From the NCBI RefSeq assembly GCF_014218805.1, contig NZ_JACJUV010000001.1:3236501-3300500 (forward strand): a DNA stretch of 64,000 bases, written 5' to 3'. A program made the position numbers and the translations under genes. Under the pieces are notes generated by a model. The model was given only the letters and a program-made list of their open reading frames with translations. It did not search any database and was not told where the DNA came from. Of this stretch, positions 17,058 through 26,983 are shown in pieces; positions within the stretch are counted from its first letter, which is position 1, and every line of letters begins with the position of its first letter. This stretch comes from Teredinibacter franksiae (GTDB lineage: Bacteria > Pseudomonadota > Gammaproteobacteria > Pseudomonadales > Cellvibrionaceae).

Positions 17058-18722
17058 TTAACCCTTTAGCGGTTTGTATTTAACGCGTTTGGGTTGGGCG
17101 TTTTCGCCTTTGCGGGCGATGAAGTCTTCGTGGTATTCGGTGTAATCGCCCTCAAAGAACACGATTTCTGATTCGCCCTCATAGGCCAGAATATGGGTAG
17201 CGACTCGATCGAGAAACCAGCGGTCGTGGGAAATAACCAGTGCGCTGCCGGGAAAGGTTTGAATGGCCTCCTCTAGGGCGCGGAGGGTTTCCACGTCAAG
17301 GTCGTTGGAGGGTTCGTCGAGGAGTAGTAAATTGGCCCCTTGCTTCAGGGTGTTGGCTAGGTGCAGGCGCCCCCGTTCGCCCCCGGAAAGGTCGCCAACG
17401 CGCTTCTGTTGGTCCGTACCTTTGAAGTTGAATCGGCCTACATAGGCACGGGAGCTGACTTCGTAGCCACCGATTTTAAGGGTGTCTTGACCGCCGGAAA
17501 TAGCCTCCCACACGGAACTATCGTTGTTTAGGTTTTCGCGCCCTTGCTCCACGTAAGCGGTTTTTACCGTGTCACCGACGACAATTTCGCCGGAATCGGG
17601 CTGCTCGGTGCCGGCAATCATGCGAAACAGGGTAGATTTACCCGCGCCGTTACCACCAACAATACCGATAATGGCACCTTTGGGAATGCTAAAACTGAGG
17701 TTATCAATAAGTAGCTCGTCGCCAAAACTTTTGCACACATTGTGGAACTCAATAACCTTGTCGCCCAAGCGTTCGCCGGGTGGGATATAGATTTCGTTGG
17801 TTTCGTTGCGCTCTTGGAATTCCTGACTTTGCATTTCGTCAAAACGGGAGAGGCGCGCCTTGTTCTTGGCGTGGCGGCCTTTGGGGTTCTGGCGTACCCA
17901 TTCCAGTTCGGCTTTCATGGTCTTCAGGTGAGACGCTTCGGTGCGCTTTTCTAGCTCTAGGCGGGCTTGTTTTTGTTCCAGCCAATTGGAATAGTTGCCT
18001 TCGTACGGGATGCCGCGACCGCGATCCAGTTCTAGAATCCAGCCGGCCGCATTATCGAGGAAGTAGCGGTCGTGGGTAATGGCGACTACGGTGCCGGAGA
18101 AATTTACTAGGAATTGTTCCAGCCAGAATACAGATTCAGCATCCAAGTGGTTGGTGGGTTCGTCGAGTAAAAGCATGTCGGGGCGAGACAGTAGCAGGCG
18201 GCACAAGGCTACGCGGCGGCGTTCACCCCCCGAGAGTTTATTTACATCGGCCTCCCAGGGTGGCAAGCGCAGGGCGTCGGCAGCTACTTCCAGTGTGTGC
18301 TCCAGGTTGTGGCCGTCCCAGGCTTGGATAACGTCTTCGCACCGGGCTTGGGTTTTAGCAAGCGCATCGAAGTCGGCGTCGGGTTCGGCGTAGGCGGCAT
18401 AGACTTTGTCTAGGTCGGCAAGAGCTGTCATCAGCTCATGCATGCCTTCCTCCACATTGCCGCGCACATCTTTTTCTTCGTTAAGTTGTGGTTCCTGGGC
18501 TAAATAGCCGACTTTAATGTCGGGCATGGGGCGTGCTTCACCAATATAGTCGGTATCAATACCCGCCATAATTTTTAACAGGCTAGATTTACCGGATCCG
18601 TTCAAGCCTAGTACGCCAATTTTTGCGCCAGGAAAAAAGGATAGAGAGATATCTTTTAGAATTTCGCGTTTGGGCGGCACGATTTTGCCTACGCGATTCA
18701 TGGTGTAAACGTATTGCGCCAT
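17058..18722 (-). CDS. ettA: Energy-dependent translational throttle protein EttA
   Basis: A 554-residue ABC-F protein with two ATP-binding cassettes: Walker A GLNGSGKSS (39-47), signature LSGGERRRVAL, Walker B MLLLDEPTNHLD, the EttA-specific arm and linker (about 240-310), and a second cassette with GGNGAGKST, LSGGERGRLHL and LLLDEPSNDLD. EttA binds the ribosomal E site and gates entry into elongation by the ATP/ADP ratio. Full length, both catalytic glutamates present, cytosolic with no transmembrane part. Confidence 0.97.
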   Translation of the reverse strand: MAQYVYTMNRVGKIVPPKREILKDISLSFFPGAKIGVLGLNGSGKSSLLKIMAGIDTDYIGEARPMPDIKVGYLAQEPQLNEEKDVRGNVEEGMHELMTALADLDKVYAAYAEPDADFDALAKTQARCEDVIQAWDGHNLEHTLEVAADALRLPPWEADVNKLSGGERRRVALCRLLLSRPDMLLLDEPTNHLDAESVFWLEQFLVNFSGTVVAITHDRYFLDNAAGWILELDRGRGIPYEGNYSNWLEQKQARLELEKRTEASHLKTMKAELEWVRQNPKGRHAKNKARLSRFDEMQSQEFQERNETNEIYIPPGERLGDKVIEFHNVCKSFGDELLIDNLSFSIPKGAIIGIVGGNGAGKSTLFRMIAGTEQPDSGEIVVGDTVKTAYVEQGRENLNNDSSVWEAISGGQDTLKIGGYEVSSRAYVGRFNFKGTDQQKRVGDLSGGERGRLHLANTLKQGANLLLLDEPSNDLDVETLRALEEAIQTFPGSALVISHDRWFLDRVATHILAYEGESEIVFFEGDYTEYHEDFIARKGENAQPKRVKYKPLKG

Positions 18723-18829
18723 TACGCACTCGCTCCGGAAGTTATTTGGGGGTTGGGGAAGGGAAGGATTTCAGGCGCAACTTACCGGAAGCTGCGCTGA
18801 AATACAATTGCTCTTGGGTTGCTGGCGCG

Positions 18830-19753
18830 TCAGCCTTTCCATTCCATTTCGTTTGACGCAAGAGAAAGGGATAGTGAGCCAACACTGGTGTAAATGCCAG
18901 CAGCAAGGCTAGCAACTGAGGGTATGATTTTCACCTTGTGGGCCTCAGCCGTATGCAGCAAATTGTTGTAACCGGGTAAGCCATTAAGTTCAGACAGCAA
19001 GCCCGCATAGCTAACGGTGATATAGGGGCTTTTAAGCCCGCGCTCTATTTGTCGGCAAGCGTGCTTAAACAGTGCTTCGGCGGCATTGTCGAATTTACGG
19101 ATTTTATCCAGTCGCTGTGAGGTGTCGTTGGCATTGACGATAATGGGGTGAATGCCTAGCGTGTTGGCAATCAGAGCTTGTGTCCAGCTGACATTATTTT
19201 CATTGCGTTCTTTCGATCGCTCCCAGGCTATTAGCGGTGAGCGGGGTACGATGAAGGTGAGAATATGTCCAGAGAGGGCATTCATTTCACGGCGTACCTG
19301 GTCGTAATCTGCGTTTCGTCGCAGCCGACGAATAGTTTCTATGGCCATTAATCCTTGACCAGAGAATACCGTGCGGCTGTCCATAACGCGCAGGCTGATG
19401 CTGCGTTCTTTTAATTTGGGTTGCAGTGTTGCGAGAGCCGTGTTGGCGTTAAGGTAAGTGTCACCTTGAGTGCGATTTACGGTTTGTATAATAATCTGCT
19501 CGTACCCCGCTTTAACTTTTTCGATGATCAGTTTGCCAAATGCGTCGGCTGCCGGTGGCTTGGTAAACACTTTGTGCTTGTGCTCAAACTTGCCGGAGGC
19601 GAACAATGCCAGTGCTTTGCTCTCGTCGCAGGGGTCGAGCATAGGGGTGCCGTCGATGTTTGCAGTGAGTGGTGCGAAGCTGATGTCGTATTTGTCACAA
19701 ATTTTACGCGGCAAGCTACAGGCGGAATCAACGATGATCGCAGTGCTGGGCAT
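18830..19753 (-). CDS. DegV family fatty-acid-binding protein
   Basis: A 307-residue DegV fold: IIVDSACSLP at the start, IIIQTVNRTQGDTY (SSxLSGT-like position), and the C-terminal lobe with IIPSVASLAAGIYTSVGSLSLSL. DegV/FakB-like proteins hold a fatty acid chain between two lobes; whether this one serves a FakA kinase cannot be judged, and no fakA is nearby. It is transcribed away from glyA. Confidence 0.8.
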   Translation of the reverse strand: MPSTAIIVDSACSLPRKICDKYDISFAPLTANIDGTPMLDPCDESKALALFASGKFEHKHKVFTKPPAADAFGKLIIEKVKAGYEQIIIQTVNRTQGDTYLNANTALATLQPKLKERSISLRVMDSRTVFSGQGLMAIETIRRLRRNADYDQVRREMNALSGHILTFIVPRSPLIAWERSKERNENNVSWTQALIANTLGIHPIIVNANDTSQRLDKIRKFDNAAEALFKHACRQIERGLKSPYITVSYAGLLSELNGLPGYNNLLHTAEAHKVKIIPSVASLAAGIYTSVGSLSLSLASNEMEWKG

Positions 19754-19870
19754 AGAAGCGGTTCCTTGGTTTTTATTCTGGCCGGGGAGAGGGCTGCCCC
19801 ACGGAAGGCGTTCGAATCATAGCAAAGCTTTGCGGGCGGGCACATCGTGTATTGGGTGCCATGAGATCTG

Positions 19871-19892
19871 CTGCCGAAATTGCATTCGGCAG
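19871..19892. promoter_or_regulatory. Perfect 8-bp inverted repeat in the degV-glyA divergent region
   Basis: CTGCCGAA (19871-19878) and TTCGGCAG (19885-19892) around ATTGCA. It lies 89 bases before the glyA start, within the only non-coding space between the divergent genes. The size and symmetry suit a regulator-binding site for either gene, but no known site is recognised. Confidence 0.4.
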
Positions 19893-19980
19893 ATGAGTTT
19901 ACTGGTGCATTCGTGTACAATTCCCGGCCTTCAAATTCTGCCCTATTTTCTTTCCACCTTATTTTTCCGCGGAGCCGCCA

Positions 19981-21246
19981 ATGTTTGATAAAACCCAGAC
20001 CATTGCCGATTTTGACCCTGATGTGTGGAGCGCCATCGTTGATGAAGGCACTCGCCAAGAAGAGCATATCGAACTGATTGCATCTGAAAATTACACCAGC
20101 CCACTGGTAATGGCTGCTCAGGGGACCAAGCTAACCAATAAGTATGCAGAAGGCTACCCCGCTAAGCGTTACTACGGCGGCTGTGAATATGTCGATAAAG
20201 TGGAAGTCTTGGCCATTGATCGCGCCAAAGAGCTTTTTGGTGCTGACTACGCCAACGTGCAGCCGCATTCGGGGTCGCAGGCTAACTCTGCCGTTTATGC
20301 GGCACTTTGTTCTCCGGGCGATACGGTTCTTGGTATGAGCCTAGCGCACGGTGGCCACCTTACTCACGGTGCCAAGGTGAGTTTTTCCGGCAAAATGTAC
20401 AATGCTGTTCAGTATGGTCTGAATCCGGACACCGGCATGGTGGACTACGAGGAAGTCGCGGCACTGGCGCGTGAGCACAAGCCTAAAATGATCGTTGCAG
20501 GTTTTTCGGCCTACAGCCAAGTGCTGGACTGGCAGAAATTTCGTACCATTGCCGATGAGGTTGGTGCCTACTTGCTGGTCGATATGGCGCATGTTGCCGG
20601 GTTGGTTGCTGCGGGTGAGTATCCGTCACCTGTGCAAATTGCGGACGTTACCACTACCACCACGCACAAAACTCTGCGCGGCCCACGCGGTGGGCTTATT
20701 CTCGCTAAGGCCAATGAGGCCCTTGAGAAAAAACTTAATTCTGCGGTATTCCCCGGTGGTCAGGGCGGACCTTTAATGCACGTTATCGCTGGTAAGGCGA
20801 TCTGCTTTAAAGAAGCCATGAAAGAAGAGTACAAGGTGTACCAAAAGCAGGTGGTTGTTAACGCCAAGGCTATGGCTAAAACCTTTAACGAGCGAGGTAT
20901 TAAAATTGTGTCCGGTGGAACTGAAAATCACCTGATGCTGGTCGATTTGATTGGTAAGGACTATACCGGTAAAGATGCCGATGCTGCATTGGGCAGTGCC
21001 AATATCACCGTAAACAAGAATGCCGTGCCGAACGACCCGCGGTCACCGTTTGTCACCAGTGGTTTACGTGTTGGCACCCCGGCTATTACAACCCGCGGTT
21101 TTGGCGAGACAGAATGTGTCGACCTTACCAACTGGATGTGTGATGTGCTGGAAAGTTTAGAAAATGGTAATTCCGAGCAGGTTATTAGCGAAGTGAAAGC
21201 GAAAGTGTTGGATGTTTGCTCACGCTTCCCTGTATACGGCAGCTGA
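19981..21246 (+). CDS. glyA: Serine hydroxymethyltransferase
   Basis: A 421-residue PLP enzyme that interconverts serine and glycine with tetrahydrofolate, the main source of one-carbon units. The PLP-binding lysine is K230 in [14 protein letters not shown], aligned with E. coli K229. [22 protein letters not shown], and [12 protein letters not shown] are intact. The start gives the conserved N-terminus. A strong terminator follows at 21287-21317, so the gene is probably monocistronic. Confidence 0.97.
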   Translation: MFDKTQTIADFDPDVWSAIVDEGTRQEEHIELIASENYTSPLVMAAQGTKLTNKYAEGYPAKRYYGGCEYVDKVEVLAIDRAKELFGADYANVQPHSGSQANSAVYAALCSPGDTVLGMSLAHGGHLTHGAKVSFSGKMYNAVQYGLNPDTGMVDYEEVAALAREHKPKMIVAGFSAYSQVLDWQKFRTIADEVGAYLLVDMAHVAGLVAAGEYPSPVQIADVTTTTTHKTLRGPRGGLILAKANEALEKKLNSAVFPGGQGGPLMHVIAGKAICFKEAMKEEYKVYQKQVVVNAKAMAKTFNERGIKIVSGGTENHLMLVDLIGKDYTGKDADAALGSANITVNKNAVPNDPRSPFVTSGLRVGTPAITTRGFGETECVDLTNWMCDVLESLENGNSEQVISEVKAKVLDVCSRFPVYGS

Positions 21247-21286
21247 ATACGGTACAACCCTACGGTACAACCTAAGGTTCAACCGC

Positions 21287-21317
21287 AAAGCCCTGGTAAT
21301 CGCCGGGGCTTTTTTTT
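21287..21317 (+). terminator. Rho-independent terminator of glyA
   Basis: A GC-rich stem, AAAGCCCTGG with CCGGGGCTTT (one mismatch), followed by a run of eight T. Confidence 0.85.
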
Positions 21318-21417
21318 GGTGGAAGCTTGTGAAGGTGTCGGCAAAAGCGACGGGTAATTTTACACGCCTAGGGAGGTGAGGCTGAAAATTTCCAGCTATT
21401 ACAGGTACTTACCATAT

Positions 21418-21433
21418 TGGCATAATATTTGTA
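21418..21433 (+). promoter_or_regulatory. Possible sigma-54 (RpoN) promoter of the PEP-CTERM gene
   Basis: TGGCATAATATTTGTA has TGGCA and TTG at exactly the spacing of the TGGCACG-N4-TTGCW consensus, with three departures (T for C and A for G in the first block, T for C in the second). It is 88 bases upstream of the start. PEP-CTERM genes in other proteobacteria are known to use RpoN with the PrsK/PrsR system, which makes the match meaningful. It remains a visual match. Confidence 0.5.
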
Positions 21434-21520
21434 TTAGGTCGTGGTAAGTAAGCCGAAATACCCTTCTGTTGGGCTGAAGTCAGCGCCGGCAGAGTACCAA
21501 GAGTTTCATGGAGAAAGACA

Positions 21521-22162
21521 ATGATGTTTAAATTTCTAGCCCGTACTACTGTTGCCGTTATTGCCCTAGGCTTTGCGGCTGCCAGTCACGCGATTGTTAT
21601 CGACTTTACCGACAGCGAGTGGGCCAGCGCCATTAATGGCAATAGTGCTACTCTGGGTGATATCACCCTGACTTCCATCGCGGGTAACCTCACATTCAAT
21701 AGTGGAGATCGCGGTGGCTGTGTTGCTGGTCAAGCTTCTCATGGCTTGGCCTGTGATGGCGACGGCATTGGTATTAATAACGACGAAATCACCGAAGGTC
21801 GTTCTCAAAAAATTATTGTTACTTTTGCTTCTGCTGTAGATATTCTTAACGTCGACGTGCTCGATCTTTTCGGTAGTGAGCGTGATGGTGAGACGGCCTT
21901 GTTGATGGAAGTTGACGGTATCGAAAACAGCTTTACACCGCCTTCTGGGAACGATGGCGTTGCCGGTGGTTATTGGTCAACAGGCTTTACTGCCAGCGGT
22001 GTTACTCAGTTAATTCTTTTTGCGGAAGATGATGGTTTCAGCGATTACGCCCTTGCGCGCCTCAATATTCAGGCGGCCTCTGTACCAGAGCCTGGTTCAC
22101 TGGCACTGTTAGGTTTGGGTCTGCTGGGCATAGCGGCTTTGCGTCGTCGCAAGTTTGTATAA
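21521..22162 (+). CDS. PEP-CTERM sorted surface/secreted protein
   Basis: A 213-residue protein with a signal peptide (about 1-24, cut after SHA) and a C-terminal sorting tail: VPEPGS at about 188, a hydrophobic helix (LALLGLGLLGIAAL) and RRRKFV. Such tails are recognised by exosortase in organisms that make matching exopolysaccharide. The mature part is Asp/Gly-rich and beta-like, with one Cys pair (C67, C76), and has no enzyme motif. GGAGAAAG gives a good ribosome-binding site. No exosortase gene is in the window. Confidence 0.88.
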   Translation: MMFKFLARTTVAVIALGFAAASHAIVIDFTDSEWASAINGNSATLGDITLTSIAGNLTFNSGDRGGCVAGQASHGLACDGDGIGINNDEITEGRSQKIIVTFASAVDILNVDVLDLFGSERDGETALLMEVDGIENSFTPPSGNDGVAGGYWSTGFTASGVTQLILFAEDDGFSDYALARLNIQAASVPEPGSLALLGLGLLGIAALRRRKFV

Positions 22163-22190
22163 ATACCGGCAAAACTAAGTGTTGGATTTA

Positions 22191-22223
22191 AAAAACCTCG
22201 GTGTTCGCACCGAGGTTTTTTTA
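22191..22223. terminator. Bidirectional Rho-independent terminator
   Basis: An AAAAACCTCGGTG stem with CACCGAGGTTTTT and a TTCG loop, flanked by A-run and T-run. It can end transcripts from the PEP-CTERM gene and from the converging MerR locus. Confidence 0.9.
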
Positions 22224-22297
22224 TTTGTGCGTTTAATAAGATTGGCGGGCCTAGCTGTTTGGTTTGGCCCGCCTCTTCTTTCGGGCTATAGGACTGG

Positions 22298-22823
22298 CTA
22301 CAGTTGGCGAATGTGCTTGATTTCTTCTTCGCCGATGCCCAGTGATTCTAGAAACAGTTGATGCTCTTGCGGCTCCATTTCTTCGAATTTCTGGTGCCAC
22401 AAGCGCATGGCGGTCTTATCGAAACCGGCGGCTTTCATTATTTCTACCCAGCGATCTTTGCTAACCATATTGTTCTCCAGTAGTTCAGGTTCACGCAGTG
22501 CGGCCACGATGGCTTTCTGCTGTTGGCGTAATTGACATATCTCATTTTCCAGCTGTTTGAAGTGATCGCGCAGCAATTGCGGTTGAGGTTGTTCGCTCGC
22601 TTGGTTAAGCAGTTCGACTATTCGGGCCACCGGAAGTCCATAGGCGCGATAGGCAACAATGGATGCCTGTCGCTGGATTTGGCTTTCACCGTACCACCTG
22701 TAGCCATTTTCTGTAGCCATTTTGCGAGCGGCAGGCGGGCGTTAGCAGGCCTGCACGTTCGTAATACAGGAGGGTGGTGCGGGATATGCCAAATTTATTC
22801 CCAAGCTGGGTAACCGTGAGCAT
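22298..22823 (-). pseudogene. MerR family regulator broken by a 13-bp tandem duplication
   Basis: Reading from ATG at 22821-22823 gives the classic MerR start: MLTVTQLGNKFGISRTTLLY then YERAGLLTPACRSQNGYR, with the helix-turn-helix and wing. The frame then fails after a perfect direct duplication of 13 bases (22698-22710 and 22711-22723) and stops within about ten codons. The rest (GYRWYGESQIQRQASIVAYR...) continues in another frame to the stop at 22298. Deleting one copy restores one 170-residue MerR protein with a coiled-coil and a long C-terminal effector region. As it stands, an internal ATG could yield a 140-residue product lacking the DNA-binding domain. Confidence 0.85.
22698..22723. 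repeat. 13-bp tandem duplication inside the MerR gene
   Basis: CTGTAGCCATTTT occurs twice with no gap. Thirteen is not a multiple of three, so the duplication shifts the MerR frame. Confidence 0.95.
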
Positions 22824-23003
22824 AGTGCGTTCTCTGTTGAGCGAGAGAAGAGTGTCAACCCTGAACTTATAGACGGGTCAATCACTATTTTAATCGAAAT
22901 GGTGGTAATTAGTGGGGGCTAAGCTCAGCCCGCACTTTCGCGCCGTTTCTGCTAAAATGCGCGCAATTTTCACCTTCCTGCTTACCTGAACAGGTTCATC
23001 AAC

Positions 23004-23465
23004 ATGCATTGCCCCTTCTGTCATGAAACTGATACCAAGGTTATCGATTCCCGTTTGGTTGCCGACGGTGGCCAAGTTCGACGCCGCCGTGAGTGCCAGG
23101 AATGTCGCGAACGGTTTACCACTTTTGAAATTGCCGAGCTGCTGATGCCCAAGGTTATTAAGCAAGACGGCACCCGCGAACCCTTCAACGAGCAGAAGCT
23201 GCGCAATGGTTTGCAGCGCGCGCTGGAAAAACGCCCAGTGAGCGTAGAGGATATTGAGTCGTCGCTGGAGAATGTGCGGCATTACCTGCAGGCGCTGGGG
23301 GAGAGAGAGGTGAAATCGCTGGTGATTGGTGAGCGTGTAATGGAAGAGTTGCGCAATCTCGATGAGGTTGCCTATGTGCGCTTTGCGTCTGTATACCGGA
23401 GCTTCCAGGATCTTAGTGAGTTTCAGCAAGAGATTAATCGACTGCAGGAAAATACCGAAGAATGA
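23004..23465 (+). CDS. nrdR: Transcriptional repressor NrdR
   Basis: A 153-residue NrdR: a zinc ribbon with C3, C6, C31 and C34 and an ATP-cone domain (about 49-139, [21 protein letters not shown]). It represses ribonucleotide reductase genes when bound to (d)ATP. It is the first gene of the long riboflavin operon and overlaps ribD by 4 bases, the usual arrangement in gammaproteobacteria. All zinc ligands are present. Confidence 0.97.
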   Translation: MHCPFCHETDTKVIDSRLVADGGQVRRRRECQECRERFTTFEIAELLMPKVIKQDGTREPFNEQKLRNGLQRALEKRPVSVEDIESSLENVRHYLQALGEREVKSLVIGERVMEELRNLDEVAYVRFASVYRSFQDLSEFQQEINRLQENTEE

Positions 23466-24553
23466 GTTTTACCGCTACGGATCATCAATACATGCAGCGC
23501 GCTCTGCGTCTTGCCGAAAATGGCCTCAATACCGCCACGCCAAATCCGCGTGTGGGCTGTGTGCTGGTGTCTGTAAATGGTCAGGTACTGGGTGAAGGTT
23601 TTCACCGTCTCGCTGGAGAAGGTCATGCGGAGGTTAATGCGCTGGCCGCTGTCACCGATACATCTGAGCTTGCCGGCTCCACCGCCTATGTAACTCTCGA
23701 ACCCTGTTGTCATCAGGGTAAAACCGGCCCCTGTACGCAAGCGCTTATTGCCGCGGGCATAGGGCGTCTGGTTTTTGCAATGGAAGACCCAAACCGGCAG
23801 GTCTCAGGTGCAGGTCTGCAGCAATTGAAGGAAGCCGGAATTGAAATTGCTGGGCCGCTTATGGAAGAGCAGGCGCGTGAGCTTAACCCTGGTTTTATCA
23901 AACGAATGCAAGCGGGGCGGCCTTTTATTCGCGCCAAGCTGGCGATGAGCCTTGATGGTCGAACCGCGATGGCCGACGGTAACAGTAAGTGGATTACCGG
24001 CCCTTCTGCCCGCCAGGATGTTCAGCGTCTTCGCGCTCGTTCTTGCGCTATTGTTACGGGTGTGGATTCCGTTTTACTCGACGATCCAATGTTGACGGTT
24101 CGCTTGCCCGAGTGTGAGCGTCAGCCCCTGCGGATAATCGTCGACAGTCAGCTCAGGGCGCCGGCGCAGGCCGAAATTTTTCAGCAGCCAGGGCGCACTG
24201 TGGTTGCCACCTGTAATGCTGAAGCTGCCGCTAGTAGTGAGTTGGAGTGCTGGCTGTTACCGGAAAAAAACGGTCGTGTAGATATCCGTGCACTGTGCGG
24301 TAAATTGGCTGACGAAGGTTGTAACGAAATTCTGTTGGAAACCGGTGCAACCCTAGCGGGGGCTTTTGTGTCCGCAAATTTAGTGGATGAGCTTATTGTG
24401 TACATGGCGGCTAAACTTATGGGCAGCAGTGCTCGGCCGCTGCTGAACCTCCCGGTTAGCACTATGGGAGCGTCACTGGAATTAACCCTTAAAGATGTAC
24501 GTGCGGTGGGGCCTGATTGGCGATTTACTGCTGTACCAGATCCTGAGTCTTAG
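23462..24553 (+). CDS. ribD: Bifunctional riboflavin deaminase/reductase RibD
   Basis: A 363-residue fusion. The N-terminal pyrimidine deaminase has zinc ligands in HAEVNAL and [11 protein letters not shown]. The C-terminal reductase (from about 150) has [35 protein letters not shown] (split) and [10 protein letters not shown]. It carries out the second and third steps of riboflavin synthesis from GTP. Its start codon overlaps the nrdR stop. Confidence 0.96.
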   Translation: MSFTATDHQYMQRALRLAENGLNTATPNPRVGCVLVSVNGQVLGEGFHRLAGEGHAEVNALAAVTDTSELAGSTAYVTLEPCCHQGKTGPCTQALIAAGIGRLVFAMEDPNRQVSGAGLQQLKEAGIEIAGPLMEEQARELNPGFIKRMQAGRPFIRAKLAMSLDGRTAMADGNSKWITGPSARQDVQRLRARSCAIVTGVDSVLLDDPMLTVRLPECERQPLRIIVDSQLRAPAQAEIFQQPGRTVVATCNAEAAASSELECWLLPEKNGRVDIRALCGKLADEGCNEILLETGATLAGAFVSANLVDELIVYMAAKLMGSSARPLLNLPVSTMGASLELTLKDVRAVGPDWRFTAVPDPES

Positions 24554-24568
24554 AGCCCTATACAACGA

Positions 24569-25231
24569 ATGTTTACCGGAATAATTGAGGCGATTGGTGA
24601 AGTCGTCAGTATCGAAAAACATGGCGGTGATGTGCGCTTACAGGTGCGCAGCAACGATATGACCTGGGCGGATGTTGCCCTCGGTGATTCAATTGCCACC
24701 AGCGGCGTTTGCCTTACGGCGGTGGCATTGCCCGGGGATGGATACGTGGCGGATGTGTCGCTGGAAACCCTAAGTTTGACCTCGCTGGGTAACTGGAAGC
24801 CCGGCACTCGCGTAAATGTGGAAAAGGCGCTTATGCCCCAGTCGCGATTAGGGGGGCATATTGTTAGTGGCCATGTGGATGGTATTGGTGAGGTAATAAA
24901 ACGCGAGGCTGATGCCCGCTCTGAACGTTTTACACTGCGCGCGCCGAAAGCTCTGGCAAAATATATTGCTCATAAGGGCTCAATTACCGTCGATGGAATC
25001 AGTCTCACGGTGAATGCCGTAAACGGCTGTGATTTTGAACTGAATATCGTGCCCCATACGCTGGAAAATACCGTTATCGGTGATTATCAGTCGGGCACTA
25101 GGGTGAATCTAGAGGTGGATGTAATTGCCCGCTATCTGGAGCGCCTGTTAATGGGCGACAAAGCGGCTGATGTTAGTGGCCAGACGTCGCTTACCGAAAG
25201 CTTTCTTGCCGAAAACGGCTATTTAAAATAG
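24569..25231 (+). CDS. ribE: Riboflavin synthase alpha subunit
   Basis: A 220-residue protein with two lumazine-binding beta-barrel repeats: MFTGIIEAIGEV...GVCLTAV (1-95) and GHIVSGHVDGIGEV...GISLTVNAVNGCDF (about 97-195). It dismutates two 6,7-dimethyl-8-ribityllumazine molecules to riboflavin. It begins 15 bases after ribD. The symbol ribC is used in E. coli for the same enzyme. Confidence 0.96.
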   Translation: MFTGIIEAIGEVVSIEKHGGDVRLQVRSNDMTWADVALGDSIATSGVCLTAVALPGDGYVADVSLETLSLTSLGNWKPGTRVNVEKALMPQSRLGGHIVSGHVDGIGEVIKREADARSERFTLRAPKALAKYIAHKGSITVDGISLTVNAVNGCDFELNIVPHTLENTVIGDYQSGTRVNLEVDVIARYLERLLMGDKAADVSGQTSLTESFLAENGYLK

Positions 25232-25247
25232 GTTTTGACGTTAGGTT

Positions 25248-26357
25248 ATGGAACTGAATACGACTGAAGATATTATTGACGATATTCGCCAGGGTAAAAT
25301 GGTTATCTTGATGGATGATGAAGACCGTGAGAACGAAGGCGACCTTATTATGGCGGCCGACCAAGTGCGTGCCGAAGATATAAACTTTATGGCCAGTCAG
25401 GCGCGCGGGCTTATATGCCTGACTTTGACTGAAGCGCGCTGTCATCAATTGGATCTGCCGCTTATGGTAAGAGATAACCGCGCGCAGCTTGCTACCAATT
25501 TCACTGTATCCATTGAGGCGGCAGAAGGCGTCACTACTGGTATTTCTGCTGCAGACAGGGCGCGTACAGTGCGTGCTGCGGTTGCGCGGGATGCCAAGCC
25601 GAAGGATTTGGTTCAGCCCGGGCATGTGTTTCCCATTATGGCGCAGGCCGGTGGTGTACTGAGTCGTGCGGGTCATACCGAAGCAGGCTGCGATCTTGCA
25701 CGCATGGCGGGCTGCGATCCGTCTTCGGTCATTGTTGAAATCATGAATGAAGACGGCTCAATGGCACGGCGGTCAGATTTGGAAAAATTTGCGCAAAAGC
25801 ACAACATAAAAATTGGCACTATTGCCGATTTAATTCAATATCGCTCGGCGCATGAAAAAACGGTTACCTGTATTAATGAGCGTAAAGTACAAACAGAGTA
25901 TGGCGAATTTTTACTGAAAACCTACAAAGATTCTGCGCGAAACGAATTGAATTTTGCTTTAATCAAGGGCGAACTAGATGCGGAGGAACCCATTCTGGTT
26001 CGTGTACATGTTGGTAATACCGCGCGCGATGTGCTCACCATTCAGCAAGCCGATAGTGACGTTTCTCCCTGGCATTTTCAGGCCGCCATGCGCAAAGTGG
26101 CCGAAGAGGGTTCGGGGATTTTGGTGCTTATCTGTCACAACGAAACAACCCTGGAAATTGAAGAAAGCATAGATTGGTTGCTGTCGGGCAAACAATTGCG
26201 ACCCAAGCAAGATGTTGGTTACAAGCAGGTGGGTACCGGTTCTCAAATTTTGCAGGATTTGGGCGTTAAAAAAATGCGCTTAATGAGCGCGCCCCTCAAA
26301 TTTAAAGCACTATCCGGGTTTAACTTGGAAGTGGTTGAATACCTCAGAAACGAATAA
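25248..26357 (+). CDS. ribB: RibBX: DHBP synthase fused to a degenerate GTP-cyclohydrolase-II-like domain
   Basis: A 369-residue fusion. Residues 1-205 are 3,4-dihydroxy-2-butanone-4-phosphate synthase with MDDEDRENEGDL, FMASQARGLICL and GHTEAGCDLARMAG, complete in metal and substrate residues. The C-terminal part has the length of a GTP cyclohydrolase II domain but lacks its zinc cysteines: the place of the HSECLTGD...CDCG motif reads HVGNTARDVLTIQQADSD. Such RibBX fusions are known in proteobacteria, with only the RibB half active, and are consistent with the separate complete ribA at 29589. The tail's role is unsettled. Confidence 0.93.
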   Translation: MELNTTEDIIDDIRQGKMVILMDDEDRENEGDLIMAADQVRAEDINFMASQARGLICLTLTEARCHQLDLPLMVRDNRAQLATNFTVSIEAAEGVTTGISAADRARTVRAAVARDAKPKDLVQPGHVFPIMAQAGGVLSRAGHTEAGCDLARMAGCDPSSVIVEIMNEDGSMARRSDLEKFAQKHNIKIGTIADLIQYRSAHEKTVTCINERKVQTEYGEFLLKTYKDSARNELNFALIKGELDAEEPILVRVHVGNTARDVLTIQQADSDVSPWHFQAAMRKVAEEGSGILVLICHNETTLEIEESIDWLLSGKQLRPKQDVGYKQVGTGSQILQDLGVKKMRLMSAPLKFKALSGFNLEVVEYLRNE

Positions 26358-26388
26358 AACACGAACATAGAGACAAGCGGAACAGATA

Positions 26389-26859
26389 ATGACCATTAAC
26401 GTAATCGAAGGTGATTTTAAATCAGTAGCGGGCAAGTACGCGCTCTTAGTGAGTCGCTGGAACAGTTTTGTAGTTGAACACCTAAAAGAAGGCGCGCTGG
26501 ATACCTTGCGCCGTCAAGGCATTGCCGATAGTGATATTGAAATTGTTTATGCTCCCGGCGCATTTGAATTTCCTTTGGCCGCACAAAAGCTGGCGGCGGG
26601 TAAAAAATACGATGCCATTATTGCTCTGGGTGCCGTGATTCGTGGTGGTACGCCACACTTTGAATATGTGGCGGGTGAGTGTACTAAAGGCTTGGCTCAG
26701 GTTTCTTTAAATACCGGCGTACCTATTAGCTTTGGCGTATTAACCGTAGACTCTATTGAGCAAGCCATAGAGCGTTCTGGCACCAAAGCCGGTAACAAGG
26801 GTGCAGAAGCTGCAGAAACCGCCTTAGAAATGGTTTCTTTGTTGGCCAGAATTAAATAA
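26389..26859 (+). CDS. ribH: 6,7-dimethyl-8-ribityllumazine synthase
   Basis: A 156-residue lumazine synthase with [35 protein letters not shown] and [19 protein letters not shown]. The active-site His is in the last motif. It condenses the RibD/phosphatase product with the RibB product. Members usually form icosahedral or pentameric assemblies. It follows ribBX by 31 bases. Confidence 0.96.
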   Translation: MTINVIEGDFKSVAGKYALLVSRWNSFVVEHLKEGALDTLRRQGIADSDIEIVYAPGAFEFPLAAQKLAAGKKYDAIIALGAVIRGGTPHFEYVAGECTKGLAQVSLNTGVPISFGVLTVDSIEQAIERSGTKAGNKGAEAAETALEMVSLLARIK

Positions 26860-26983
26860 AGCTTAGCCGCTTGAGGGCTCCGTTATACCTGCGTAGGCGG
26901 GTATGCAGGCTCCGGGGTTTATTCAGTATTTGGATTCTCGTCCATGCGGGAATAGTAAGTTCAAGTTATCAGGTTTTAATTTA

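Noticed and set aside
25232..25247. FMN riboswitch in front of the RibB gene
   Set aside because: Only 16 bases separate ribE from the RibBX gene and no RFN-like fold could fit; the region before nrdR also shows no RFN core.
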